The position numbers were made by a program, and so were the translations under genes. The notes beneath the pieces were generated by a model. The model saw nothing but the letters and a program-made list of their open reading frames with translations, did not search any database and was not told the DNA's origin. From the NCBI RefSeq assembly GCF_001629705.1, contig NZ_CP015378.1:1116001-1180000 (forward strand): a stretch of DNA of 64,000 bases, given 5' to 3'. This DNA comes from Fictibacillus phosphorivorans. Lineage in GTDB: Bacteria > Bacillota > Bacilli > Bacillales > Fictibacillaceae. This document shows positions 1-8,217 of this stretch, one piece after another; positions within the stretch are counted from its first letter, which is position 1, and each line of letters starts with the position of its first letter.

Positions 1-707
1 ATCTCTGTCACCAGTTTCGCCACATCAAGCGGATCGCCATGAGTTCCTTTACCTCTTTCAATATTCTTTAATAGGGATTCCATATAAAAGTGGTAAGGAG
101 ATTCGGAGTTGATGGTCATGTTGTCGATGGAAGACCAGATGTTAGTTTGATAAGATCCAGGTTCAATAAGAACAACATCTATACCGAACGGTCGCAGTTC
201 AAGACGCAAACTTTCACTGTATCCTTCTAATGCGTGCTTTGATGCTGTATAAGGTGATAGACCAGGAAAACCAAATTTTCCAGAGATGCTGCTCATATTA
301 ATGATGCGTCCTCGCTTGTTTTTACGCATGAAGGGAAGAACGGTTTGCGTAATCGCCATAACACCAAACACATTTGTTTCAAACTGAAGACGATATTCAT
401 CGATTGAAAGTTCTTCCGAAAAACCGCCAAGTGCAAATCCCGCATTATTTACTAAAACATCAATGCTAGGAAACTCTTTGATGAAGTCATTAAAAGTACA
501 AATAGATTCTGTTGATGTCACGTCCAGAGCATGAAGATGAATCTGGTCACTTATTTTGTTTTCGTCTGCCAACTTTAATAGAGATTCTGCACGACCGATA
601 TTTCGCATCGTACTTATTACGTAGAAACCGGACTTCGCAAGTTCGATAGCGCAATGCATACCAAATCCGCTAGACGTGCCGGTTACTATAGCTGTTTTCC
701 TGTTCAT
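1..707 (-). CDS. Short-chain dehydrogenase/reductase (SDR), 3' end outside window
   Basis: Classical SDR oxidoreductase acting on an unknown alcohol or ketone with NAD(P)H. The translation begins MNRKTAIVTGTSSG, giving the TGxxxGxG cofactor loop (TGTSSGFG, residues 9-16). It also has an NNAG motif near residue 90, a catalytic Ser in NMSSIS and the YTASK form of the YxxxK motif. The ATG at 705-707 follows GAGGAG by a few bases. The gene runs leftwards out of the window, so its C-terminus is not visible. A hairpin (726-768) lies immediately upstream of the ribosome binding site. Family is certain; substrate is unknown. Confidence 0.9.
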   Translation of the reverse strand, partial: MNRKTAIVTGTSSGFGMHCAIELAKSGFYVISTMRNIGRAESLLKLADENKISDQIHLHALDVTSTESICTFNDFIKEFPSIDVLVNNAGFALGGFSEELSIDEYRLQFETNVFGVMAITQTVLPFMRKNKRGRIINMSSISGKFGFPGLSPYTASKHALEGYSESLRLELRPFGIDVVLIEPGSYQTNIWSSIDNMTINSESPYHFYMESLLKNIERGKGTHGDPLDVAKLVTE

Positions 708-725
708 TTCATTCTCCTCATCATG

Positions 726-768
726 AAAAAAGTTCGTTAGGTTATGTACTTAACGTAAACGAACTTTT
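726..768 (-). terminator. Inverted repeat, probable terminator of the holin-like gene
   Basis: AAAAGTTCGTT (728-738) and AACGAACTTTT (758-768) are perfect 11-bp arms. On the minus strand the hairpin is followed by a T-run, as expected for an intrinsic terminator of the gene ending at 781. The loop holds a second near-palindrome, GTTATGTACTTAAC (741-754), of the size bound by TetR/MarR regulators. The SDR ribosome binding site starts only about 10 bp further on, so the element could also act as operator or attenuator for the SDR gene. Confidence 0.65.
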
Positions 769-780
769 CGAAGCTATCAA

Positions 781-1074
781 CTATTTATAAGGTTTGTGAG
801 GGTTCTTATCTCGATAGTTATATAGGACGTAAATAAAACTTGAGTAAGATCCGACTGCAGCTAATCCATAGACGATTCCCATTACGATTCCAGTCCATAG
901 ACTATGCGGATGCGCAATTAAAACAGATATAATTAAGCCTAGCATACAGGCGATCGTTGGTATCCAAGCAGAGATATAGTGAAAGAAAATCTTGAGGATT
1001 TCAATCATGATGATGATGGCGGGTATAGCAATCAATGCATCCCAAAAGTTAGTAAGAATGAACGGAAACTCCAA
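781..1074 (-). CDS. Small holin-like membrane protein
   Basis: 97-residue protein with three hydrophobic stretches (about residues 12-33, 36-54 and 60-85). The arrangement LIAIPAIIIMIEILK, then IPTIACMLGLIISVLI, then GIVYGLAAVGSYSS resembles the Hol44/phage_holin_5 superfamily of small holins. The start is TTG at 1074, chosen because AAGGAGG lies seven bases upstream. It is divergent from a secreted NlpC/P60 hydrolase gene, an arrangement reminiscent of holin plus lysin, but no other phage gene is present. The holin assignment rests on pattern resemblance only. Confidence 0.55.
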   Translation of the reverse strand: MEFPFILTNFWDALIAIPAIIIMIEILKIFFHYISAWIPTIACMLGLIISVLIAHPHSLWTGIVMGIVYGLAAVGSYSSFIYVLYNYRDKNPHKPYK

Positions 1075-1344
1075 ATAGATGCCTCCTTACCCTTTTTTGC
1101 CCTTTATATACTCTATACAGAATACAATTATTCTTTCCTTCTATTTGTCCACAGTGTGCAAAAAATTGTTTGTTTCTTTTTTTATGTATTGAAAATCTTA
1201 AATTTTTTAAATATTACAATGTGTAATTTATCATACATTTTGCCGAAAATTGTTAAGCCGCTGTAATCCCCTTACAATGTCTTTGTCATGTCAGCCTGTT
1301 AGTATGGGACAGGTCAGATTAAATGAAGAAAAGGGGATGTTACT

Positions 1345-1998
1345 TTGAAAAAAGCAGCAGCAGGATTAGCAATAGCAGGTATCGTGGCGTTTAATCCGAT
1401 TGTAGGTGAAGCCGCTCTTGGAGATCAAACGCTGAAACCTGGGACGCAGCATTCAGATGTACAAGACCTCCAACAAACATTAGACAAAAAAGGATATTTT
1501 TCATATAGCAAAACAACCGATTATTATGGTAATTATACAACAGATGCCGTAAAGAAATTCCAAGCTGAAAAAGGAATCACAGTGGATGGTATCGCTGGTG
1601 ATGAAACATTTAAATCGCTAGGAATTGATGCTACAGAAAGTAATTCTTCAATCGTCGAAGTGGCTAAAAAATACGAAGGAACACCTTATCAGTGGGGTGG
1701 AGAATCACCGGACGGTTTTGATTGCAGTGGATACTTACAATATATCTTTGATGAAGCAGAGAATGTTGAGTTGCCTCGTACAGTCGATGACATTTATGCA
1801 AAAGGGACAAAAGTTGATTCACCAGCAGTGGGCGATATCGTATTCTTTAATCTAGAGGGAGACGGTCCGAGCCATGCTGGAGTGTATATCGGAAACGACC
1901 AATTTGTACATGCTTCATCTTCAAAAGGGGTAACAACAGCGGAGCTTAACGGCTCTTACTGGTCAGAAAACTATATTGGAGCAAAAAGTTACGAATAA
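1345..1998 (+). CDS. Secreted NlpC/P60 peptidoglycan endopeptidase with PG-binding domain
   Basis: 217-residue exported cell-wall hydrolase, expected to cut gamma-D-Glu-diamino acid bonds in peptidoglycan stem peptides. A signal peptide (residues 1-24, ending GEAA) is followed by a PG_binding_1 domain (about 30-92, with DVQDLQQTL and GITVDGIAGDET) and an NlpC/P60 domain (about 101-217). The domain shows catalytic Cys127 in DGFDCSGY, His177 in SHAGVYIG and His189. The start is TTG, supported by AAGGGG eight bases upstream; no in-frame ATG fits. The gene is monocistronic, ending at a strong terminator. It resembles the endopeptidases of the LytE/CwlS group but uses a PG_binding_1 rather than a LysM module. 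Confidence 0.92.
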   Translation: MKKAAAGLAIAGIVAFNPIVGEAALGDQTLKPGTQHSDVQDLQQTLDKKGYFSYSKTTDYYGNYTTDAVKKFQAEKGITVDGIAGDETFKSLGIDATESNSSIVEVAKKYEGTPYQWGGESPDGFDCSGYLQYIFDEAENVELPRTVDDIYAKGTKVDSPAVGDIVFFNLEGDGPSHAGVYIGNDQFVHASSSKGVTTAELNGSYWSENYIGAKSYE

Positions 1999-2009
1999 AA
2001 CGACCAATC

Positions 2010-2040
2010 AAAAACACCTCAATTTTTTGAGGTGTTTTTG
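2010..2040. terminator. Bidirectional intrinsic terminator
   Basis: AAAAACACCTCAA and TTGAGGTGTTTTT pair around a short T loop, with T-runs on both strands. It ends the NlpC/P60 gene on the plus strand and the M14 peptidase gene (stop at 2063) on the minus strand. Confidence 0.9.
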
Positions 2041-2062
2041 TTGTATTTCTGTTTCCTTCTGT

Positions 2063-3130
2063 TTACTCGTCTTCTTCAACCTCGCCAGAACGATTTGTTT
2101 GTTGAGGAAGCGTATCCCAGAAACTAGCATCCGTGGTGTTGATTGAACCATCTGAAATGGCACGAACCGCAGCATCTAATGTTATAACGGTCTGTTTGAT
2201 CAAATAGCCATTGCTTTTTTGTCCAAGAGCATAATCTTCTCTATAGTGGTCAGACATTCCGCGCATTTCAAATAGAAGAGTAGAAATGTCATAACGAACT
2301 GCAGCACCATTACGTCCGATGTTTTCACCAGAACCACCATCGTACTTTCCGATATGCCCCCATCCAGTATGATGAATAGCATTAAATACAACAGCACCTA
2401 ATCGTTTAGATTTTTCAACGACTTCTGGCTTTACTTTTGCATTAGTAGGATAAAGCATAGATCCCGAAACTAGTTGACCTTCTGTTTCGCTTAGCGTTCC
2501 TTGGTGATGTAAATCTATCATGTAATCAATGTTATATTTAGCGAACACATTTTCATGGAGTACACGTGCTTCAGGCTCCATTTCACTAGTTGGCTTATCA
2601 TGTTCGCGGTTTAAGTCGACTTCATTGGCATTATAACGAGTCAGGTGACGGTCACCATCCGCTAAATAATCTTCCAGAGAAAAGTTTACATCGCCCATTG
2701 CACCATCAGCGTTAAGCATCGGTATGACTAAAACATTTACATTGTTCAACAAACCTTTTGTTTTATTCGTACCAAGATGTTTCATAAACTCCAACGCACC
2801 TTCTGTTGTAAGTTGCTCGTTACCATGTTGTTGAGTCAAGAAAAGGATGGTGGGATTACTTGGATTAGATATGTACTTGGCCATATAGATATCTCGCCCT
2901 TTTACCGTTTGACCGATCACTTCAAGCTTCATTGCATCTTGTTTAGCATCAAGTGTTTTTAACGTATCAACAAGTTCTTCGTAAGTATGTAGAATAGAAG
3001 TTTGTATTGAGCCATTTCCTGTACCTGGGCCATTTCCAACAGCTTGTGCAGGTGAAGAAGCAGCATTTAGAGCACTAAAAGCCATTAAGCCGGTCAACGT
3101 AACCGAAAGAACTTTTCTTTTTACTTTCAA
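2063..3130 (-). CDS. Secreted M14 family zinc carboxypeptidase
   Basis: 355-residue secreted metallocarboxypeptidase of peptidase family M14. The signal peptide covers residues 1-30 (cut after SSPAQA). Zinc ligands are visible as His102 and Glu105 in QHGNEQL and His208 in MIDLHHQGT; the substrate-binding Asn-Arg pair is N174-R175 in VDLNREH, and the general base Glu288 is in LLFEMRG. The C-terminus is acidic (EVEEDE). The start is TTG at 3130 with GGAGG seven bases upstream. It is convergent with the NlpC/P60 gene and shares its terminator. Both products act outside the cell, on cell wall or peptides; the actual substrate is not determined. Confidence 0.9.
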   Translation of the reverse strand: MKVKRKVLSVTLTGLMAFSALNAASSPAQAVGNGPGTGNGSIQTSILHTYEELVDTLKTLDAKQDAMKLEVIGQTVKGRDIYMAKYISNPSNPTILFLTQQHGNEQLTTEGALEFMKHLGTNKTKGLLNNVNVLVIPMLNADGAMGDVNFSLEDYLADGDRHLTRYNANEVDLNREHDKPTSEMEPEARVLHENVFAKYNIDYMIDLHHQGTLSETEGQLVSGSMLYPTNAKVKPEVVEKSKRLGAVVFNAIHHTGWGHIGKYDGGSGENIGRNGAAVRYDISTLLFEMRGMSDHYREDYALGQKSNGYLIKQTVITLDAAVRAISDGSINTTDASFWDTLPQQTNRSGEVEEDE

Positions 3131-3304
3131 AGTAATACCTCCATAGTTCGAATTTTTAAAAAGTTTTCTATAAATTAAGTTTACAGTATGCTGGGTTGGA
3201 AATTAATAGAGGGTACTACCTATCTTAAAGAATACGAATGAGGATATAGTTGTGGGGAATTAGAGGTGATGAAGGTAATAAGTAGGATATGATACATGAT
3301 TTAA

Positions 3305-3334
3305 ATAAAAAAAGGAGAGATTGTTTATCTCCCC
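3305..3334 (-). terminator. Intrinsic terminator of the YdcZ-Crp-YdcZ operon
   Basis: On the minus strand GGAGA, a 7-base loop and TCTCC are followed by seven T residues. The hairpin overlaps the stop codon of the last gene. Confidence 0.75.
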
Positions 3335-3825
3335 GTAACTTGTTCTTTTATATGCCTCTGAATGGATTGAACTTTTTGTTTTTCTTGACGGCTCCCGCCA
3401 AACTTAAACACGATAACCCCACCGATAATGACGAGGACCCCTAAAAGCTGCTGAGAAGTAAACGGAATCTTCTCAAGACCGAACAAACCGAGCGAATCCC
3501 ACATGAGGGCAGAGCCGAGTTGTGACGTTAGAACGATAGAGATCGCGAATGTTGGACCAAGTAGCTTTGTGCCTTGAACTAAACAAACAACAACACCGAC
3601 CCCGATTAATCCACTAAACCAAAACCAAGTTTCCATATTCTTGAGGACAAATAATTCTTTTCCTTCAAAAACAACACCTAGTGTCATTGACGCTAGAAAG
3701 CCTAATCCCAGAACAAGAGCTGTAGTGGACCATGTTCCGGCATGGTCATTGACTCGTGTGTTAAATATATTTTGCAGACCCACAAGTACGCCTGCCATCA
3801 TTGCAAAGAGTAAGCCGATAAGCAT
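3325..3825 (-). CDS. YdcZ/DUF606-family DMT transporter, copy 2
   Basis: 166-residue membrane protein of the DUF606 (YdcZ) branch of the drug/metabolite transporter superfamily. About five hydrophobic helices are visible, with the family opening LLFAMMAGVLVGLQNIFNTRV and AISIVLTSQLGSALMWDSLG in the middle, followed by a basic cytoplasmic tail (about 145-166). It is the third gene of an operon with a Crp-type regulator and a second DUF606 protein (4572-4997). These short proteins are half the length of EamA transporters, so the two paralogues may form a heterodimer. Substrate unknown. Confidence 0.85.
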   Translation of the reverse strand: MLIGLLFAMMAGVLVGLQNIFNTRVNDHAGTWSTTALVLGLGFLASMTLGVVFEGKELFVLKNMETWFWFSGLIGVGVVVCLVQGTKLLGPTFAISIVLTSQLGSALMWDSLGLFGLEKIPFTSQQLLGVLVIIGGVIVFKFGGSRQEKQKVQSIQRHIKEQVTGR

Positions 3826-3839
3826 ATTGAACGCTCCTT

Positions 3840-4544
3840 TTATTTTTCGTAAATATTTCGATGATTGGCTAGTTCACTTAAGCCTTCTCGATTCTTCACT
3901 TCTATAAAACCTTTATGTCGTTCCACAAGCCCTTCTTTTGAGAGTTGTTGGATGACACGGTTTAGGTGTCGATAGCTTGTTCCGATTAAGTTTGCGGCAT
4001 CTATAAGATGACTCGTACTCAGTTTGCCACTATACAACGCATCTCCTTCATCGAAACAAACCGATAGAAGATAGCTCGCAAAACGCACTTCAACCGGATA
4101 CAGAAGGTTAAAGCTTAAGGAACTTGATTTTACGTAAAACTTCTTAGTAATCACGTTCAACAGAAACTTTAAGAGCGGGGTATGATCGCTTGCAAACTTT
4201 TTTAACCAGCGGTGATGAATCGCGATCATATGTACTTCAGAAACCGCCTCAACGGTATTGATAAAGTCCGTTCCTTGCACATATTCAATATCTCCGACAA
4301 CATCCAAAGGTGTTTTAAATGAAAGAATGAGTGTTCTGCCTTCAGGTGAAGTGTTGAAGATCTTGAGTTTTCCTTTTACTAACAAGTATAGATGGTTATA
4401 AGGATCACCTTGAGTACAGATCAATTCACCATGATTATAGCTATATAAAGTTAGATGTGGTAGAAGTTCATCGTTTAGTATAGGTTTGATTTCAAAGGTT
4501 TCTAAATAGTGCTGTAGCAGCTCAGAATCTTGAATTTCTCTCAT
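3840..4544 (-). CDS. Crp/Fnr-family transcriptional regulator
   Basis: 234-residue regulator with an N-terminal cyclic-nucleotide-binding-like jelly roll (about 20-115; YNHGELICTQGDPYNHLYLL) and a C-terminal winged helix (about 165-225; HLIDAANLIGTSYRHLNRVI). It has no Cys cluster of the Fnr type, so it is not an iron-sulfur oxygen sensor. It resembles the YeiL group. It lies between two DUF606 transporter genes with gaps of 27 and 14 bp, so it is co-transcribed and probably controls this operon. ATG is preceded by GAGGTGAT. The ligand cannot be read from the sequence. Confidence 0.88.
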   Translation of the reverse strand: MREIQDSELLQHYLETFEIKPILNDELLPHLTLYSYNHGELICTQGDPYNHLYLLVKGKLKIFNTSPEGRTLILSFKTPLDVVGDIEYVQGTDFINTVEAVSEVHMIAIHHRWLKKFASDHTPLLKFLLNVITKKFYVKSSSLSFNLLYPVEVRFASYLLSVCFDEGDALYSGKLSTSHLIDAANLIGTSYRHLNRVIQQLSKEGLVERHKGFIEVKNREGLSELANHRNIYEK

Positions 4545-4571
4545 TGTTTAATCACCTCATCCCAAACTTCT

Positions 4572-4997
4572 TTAAAATTTCAAAATGACAACGCCTGCGA
4601 TCATCATCGCAATTCCAATAAATTGTGGAACTTGCATCTCTTTCTTCAATACACCAAACCAGCCTTTGCCATCGATTAAAAATGTGATCGCTAGCTGCGA
4701 GATTAAGATTACGGCGATCGTAAGCGTCACGCCAATTGAATGGATCCCATAAATATTTCCATAGATTACGACTGCAGCAAAGGATCCTCCTGTTAGATAA
4801 ATTGGTGGCACATTTTTAAATTGTTTCCATTTTTGATCTTTAACGATCACTACGATTAGAATGGCTGCGATAAAACCAGTCAATTGAGTAATCGTCGCTG
4901 CTTGCCAAGACCCGATATTCTGGCTGATTCGTGCGTTCGCGACCCCTTGGAGTGTAATAAAAGCACCAGCTAAAAAAGCAAATATGATTCCTTTCAT
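4572..4997 (-). CDS. YdcZ/DUF606-family DMT transporter, copy 1
   Basis: 141-residue integral membrane protein starting MKGIIFAFLAGAFITLQGV, first gene of the operon. The open frame extends upstream to 5099, but the ATG at 4997 is where family homology and a GGAAGTG ribosome binding site begin. Shared features with the downstream copy are the N-terminal Gly-rich helix, the TLTIAVILISQLAITFLID segment matching ISIVLTSQLGSALMWDS, and a final helix ending VVILKF. It most likely pairs with the copy at 3325-3825. Confidence 0.85.
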   Translation of the reverse strand: MKGIIFAFLAGAFITLQGVANARISQNIGSWQAATITQLTGFIAAILIVVIVKDQKWKQFKNVPPIYLTGGSFAAVVIYGNIYGIHSIGVTLTIAVILISQLAITFLIDGKGWFGVLKKEMQVPQFIGIAMMIAGVVILKF

Positions 4998-5197
4998 GTC
5001 ATCACTTCCCATTAAAAATTCTATAATCATTAAAGAATAGAAGTAGATCTGTTGGGAAGGACATATGTCCTGAAATGTTAAAATGGATGTTATCAACATG
5101 ATAGTTATATGATGAAATGGTGCTTTTCCTTTTCTCTTTTACATATTTCGTTTAAAATAAAAAGCTGCACGACAATCTCTATGAAAGAGGTAAGAAT

Positions 5198-6127
5198 ATG
5201 AACCGATTAAAAAGTTTAACAAATAAAAATAAAAACAATGAACAATCAGCAGAATTTAAAAATCGTGAAAGTTGGTTAAAGATAATTATCATTGGTGCTT
5301 TCGCTTTATTGATCTTTTATAAGATTGCAACAGCGCCATTCGTATTCCGCTTTTCAGACTTTATCTCGGTATTTAGCTCGTTGTTTGCTATATCGATTTC
5401 ACTCATTTATTTTAACAAAGTCAGCAAGTTAGAAAAGACGATAGAATCACTTACATCCAAAGAGCGAGTGAGTCAAACGTATGAGAAAAATCCAGCAGTT
5501 GCTGTTGTCGAAGAAGAGCCAGATCAAGAACAATTGGAACTTTTTGAAGAGAAAGAAGAAAGAATACTTGTATCTGAAGAGGTAGAAGAATCAACTGAGG
5601 AAAACGAGGAAGAAATAGAAGAAGAGAAAGAAGAAGAGAAAGAAGAAGAGAAAGAAATCATAGATGAAGAAGAAATGTGGAAAACTCAGCGTATAAAGGA
5701 AGAAGAACTAGCAAAAATCGAGATGGATAAGACACAAATCTATAACGAACTGTTCTCTCGTGCTCAGTTAAGTAAAGAAGAGATGACATATTTTAACGAG
5801 AAGATCAGAGAGAAAGAAACAGAAAGCTTCAACACGAAACAAGAGTTGAATCAATTTAAAGATCGCATTCAAAATGTGTTTAAGAAAACACCGCAATTTT
5901 TCCAAAAAAGAGATTCTCGAATTGAAGGAATCGTTCGTATGATGAATCCTGTCACGCTCAAAAACGTATCTCTTGAAGACCTGAATCAACGTATGGATCA
6001 AGTGATCGACGTTATTCCAGAAGAAACACTCAACTCCTTAATAAGAGACGGATTGTTGGATGACACATATCACCTGACACGCTCTGGTTATCGTGAATTC
6101 ATGCATGTAAGTAAAACTTTTCAATAA
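5198..6127 (+). CDS. Glu-rich membrane-anchored protein of unknown function
   Basis: 309-residue protein not recognised from any named family. Two hydrophobic segments (about residues 27-45 and 52-70) form a membrane hairpin. A coiled-coil-like stretch and a highly acidic low-complexity region follow (about 105-175), with runs of Glu and repeats of EEEKEEEKEEEKE. The C-terminal 130 residues (KEEMTYFNEKIREKE to SGYREFMHVSKTF) look like a folded domain; the end, NSLIRDGLLDDTYHLTRSGYREF, resembles a winged-helix hairpin. Monocistronic, with its own terminator. The GAA-rich tract is slippage-prone. Confidence 0.75.
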   Translation: MNRLKSLTNKNKNNEQSAEFKNRESWLKIIIIGAFALLIFYKIATAPFVFRFSDFISVFSSLFAISISLIYFNKVSKLEKTIESLTSKERVSQTYEKNPAVAVVEEEPDQEQLELFEEKEERILVSEEVEESTEENEEEIEEEKEEEKEEEKEIIDEEEMWKTQRIKEEELAKIEMDKTQIYNELFSRAQLSKEEMTYFNEKIREKETESFNTKQELNQFKDRIQNVFKKTPQFFQKRDSRIEGIVRMMNPVTLKNVSLEDLNQRMDQVIDVIPEETLNSLIRDGLLDDTYHLTRSGYREFMHVSKTFQ

Positions 6128-6141
6128 AATATGAAATAACA

Positions 6142-6176
6142 ATGGTGTGCCTTTGGATAAGGGCACACCATTTTGT
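6142..6176 (+). terminator. Intrinsic terminator
   Basis: ATGGTGTGCC and GGGCACACCAT pair around a 9-base loop, followed by TTTTG. It closes the gene ending at 6127. Confidence 0.85.
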
Positions 6177-6249
6177 ATACATGTAAGCTTTAGACGGACA
6201 GAAGTTACCATTTGTTCTTCCTGAACGGAACATAAGAAATAAGAATAAA

Positions 6250-6329
6250 TAATTTCACGGTAATGCCAATTATTTTCACGGTAATCAACAATAATTTCAC
6301 GGTAACCAACAATATATTCACGGATAAAA
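6250..6329. repeat. Intergenic 21-bp-period array, core TTTCACGGTAA (4 units)
   Basis: CACGG recurs at 6256, 6277, 6298 and 6319, exactly 21 bp apart each time. The surrounding TTTCACGGTAA is well conserved and the remaining 8-10 bp of each unit are variable. Read on the minus strand the core is TTACCGTGAAA, close to the core of the array at 42.6 kb. The minus-strand frame gives a heptad pattern of the YREIIVD type, but no convincing ribosome binding site or protein family supports a gene. It lies between convergent genes, in the 264-bp gap 6128-6391. Confidence 0.85.
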
Positions 6330-6391
6330 TAATTTAAACGATTTTCGACAAATCTACCTAAATTCTTCAAGCCACCATATTTCTCAAACCA

Positions 6392-7012
6392 TTATTTCGC
6401 AAAAAGATGGTTGCCGATCTTCGTAACGGAGGTTCTTGAGAAGATCCACGTGTTTGTTGCAAGTTCAGGGTTGTAATAATAAACAGATCCATACGTAGGA
6501 TCCCAGCCTTTCATCGCATCAAATACTGCACGATAAGCATAGCTGGAAGGCTGTAAATGATATTGTCCATCATGAACGGCCGTAAAAGCGTTCGTTTGAT
6601 GAATAACACTACTTACATTGTTGGGGAATGCAGGATCTTCTAGACGATTTAATATGACAGCCGCAACGGAAACTTTTCCTATATAGGATTCGCCACGGGC
6701 TTCACCATGTACAACACGAGCCATCTGTTCAACATCTTGTAACATTAAAAAAGTTGCGGGACCGGCAACACCATCTGCAGAAAGATTTGTTTCATACTGA
6801 AAGTTAGTAACAGCTCTCTCGGTAATAGGGCCATAATAACCTGTCACGGGTCCATAGAATAAACCAAGTGCTTTCAGCTTTTCTTGTAGGATCGATACCT
6901 CATAACCCTGACTTCCTGCAGTTAATAGTCCATGAGCTTGCACTTTTGTTGGAACGAATAGAAAAGTTACAACCACCAACAAGAGTACCAACTTGCTAAG
7001 TAGATTACTCAT
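6392..7012 (-). CDS. SleB/CwlJ-type cell-wall hydrolase with PG-binding domain
   Basis: 206-residue secreted hydrolase of the spore cortex-lytic SleB (Hydrolase_2) family. Signal peptide 1-26 (cut after KVQA), PG_binding_1 domain about 30-92 (GYEVSILQEKLKALG, LSADGVAGPAT), then the catalytic domain 95-206. Glu104 in VVHGEARGES is the family's catalytic acid for lytic transglycosylase cleavage at muramic delta-lactam. It is shorter than typical SleB (about 300 residues) and has no ypeB neighbour, so it is a SleB paralogue rather than the main germination enzyme. Start supported by GGGAGGGAG. It points to a spore-forming host. Confidence 0.88.
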   Translation of the reverse strand: MSNLLSKLVLLLVVVTFLFVPTKVQAHGLLTAGSQGYEVSILQEKLKALGLFYGPVTGYYGPITERAVTNFQYETNLSADGVAGPATFLMLQDVEQMARVVHGEARGESYIGKVSVAAVILNRLEDPAFPNNVSSVIHQTNAFTAVHDGQYHLQPSSYAYRAVFDAMKGWDPTYGSVYYYNPELATNTWIFSRTSVTKIGNHLFAK

Positions 7013-7224
7013 CGTATAACTCCCTCCCTATCTTGATTTCTATATATTATCAATAAAGGATGATTTAGACATGAAGCACATTCTCTATTTTTAATGTGTA
7101 GACATACACCTCAAAAGTAGGGAATTATGACAATTCGTGTTACAAAATGACTAACTCGTCATCCGTTGCGTTTTATTGTAGAACGTAAGGGTATACAAAT
7201 GAATTGGATATGAATCTTTGTTAC

Positions 7225-7263
7225 AAAAAATAAAACCCATTTAGCACGTGTTAAACGGATGGA
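7225..7263 (-). terminator. Weak intrinsic terminator
   Basis: On the minus strand CCGTTTA and TAAATGG (one G-U pair) flank an 8-base loop, followed by GTTTTATTTTTTG. It fits the end of the lipase gene at 7265. The rest of the 7013-7264 gap shows nothing I can identify. Confidence 0.55.
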
Positions 7264-7264
7264 A

Positions 7265-8050
7265 TCATTCACAATGAGAGGTATCAGGAAAAAAACCTGG
7301 ATACTTGCTGTAGAGTTCTTTGTATTCATTTGGGTATTGCGTTCTGAGAAAGTGGATATAACAGAGGATCCTATGGTTTTGGATGTATCGCCTGTTCTTA
7401 AAATTAAGTTGGTATTCTTGTCCGATCGGAAGATTTAATAGAGGCTTATTCTTAAAAAAGAGAGGAGTCATGCAATTTGAGATGGCATCGTGTACATTGA
7501 CAACGCGAATGCTGTTCTTTACTTCTTCATAAAACTTTTTTGTGAAATCTTCATCAGCGATTGGTAAACTTGCAAAACTATAGAGAATAGGATTAAGAAA
7601 ATTCGTATTCACTGCTGCATCTAATGTAAAAAGTGCTGCAAGGCTGCCGCCAAGACTATGACCTGTTACGAGGAGCTTTTTTTGATTAGAATAGAGCTGT
7701 TTGATATCAGCCAACAGAGCATCTCGAAACGTACTGTAAATTTTAGTGATTCCACGGTGAGTTAACCCGCTATCTGTAACATAGGTATAGGGAACTTGAG
7801 CTACATCGAGATAGGAACTTACATTATCCATGGTCTTCGTTCCCCTAAAAGCGACTACTAGGAAATCTTCTGACTCAGCAATAAAACCAAATATCTCTCC
7901 TGAATCTGTAATAATTTCATGTTTCATCTGATAATGACTTGGTAATTCTATCGTACAAAGTTCGTGGACGATATAAGCTTTGTAAGACATCACTGCCAAG
8001 AACAGAGCCATTTCTGCATCAAAGACGAATAACTCTTTTTTATTTTTCAT
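7265..8050 (-). CDS. Class 3 lipase-family alpha/beta hydrolase
   Basis: 261-residue cytoplasmic hydrolase of the fungal-type class 3 lipase family. The nucleophile elbow is GHSLGGSLAAL (Ser132), preceded by VVAFRGTKTMDNV, the family's oxyanion-side motif; NVHDAISN supplies the likely catalytic Asp. There is no signal peptide. The frame stays open to a GTG at 8068, and three starts are possible (8068, 8056, 8050); I chose ATG 8050 because AAGGA lies ten bases upstream. The substrate (lipid ester or other) is unknown. Confidence 0.85.
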   Translation of the reverse strand: MKNKKELFVFDAEMALFLAVMSYKAYIVHELCTIELPSHYQMKHEIITDSGEIFGFIAESEDFLVVAFRGTKTMDNVSSYLDVAQVPYTYVTDSGLTHRGITKIYSTFRDALLADIKQLYSNQKKLLVTGHSLGGSLAALFTLDAAVNTNFLNPILYSFASLPIADEDFTKKFYEEVKNSIRVVNVHDAISNCMTPLFFKNKPLLNLPIGQEYQLNFKNRRYIQNHRILCYIHFLRTQYPNEYKELYSKYPGFFPDTSHCE

Positions 8051-8217
8051 ACACATCACATCCTTCACTCATCCGATTTAATAGTATATGAGAGAAGGGG
8101 TGGACAAGTATAGACGTGTACACTGAGAGAACTAACTATTTTTCTTAATTGTTTATTGAACGGGAAGATGGATACATACTAGTTGGGAGTATCGATATCA
8201 AGAGGGAGAGGAGCTCC

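Noticed and set aside
781..1998. Prophage lysis cassette
   Set aside because: No terminase, portal, tail, integrase or attachment-site sequence occurs within the window; the hydrolase has its own signal peptide and terminator.
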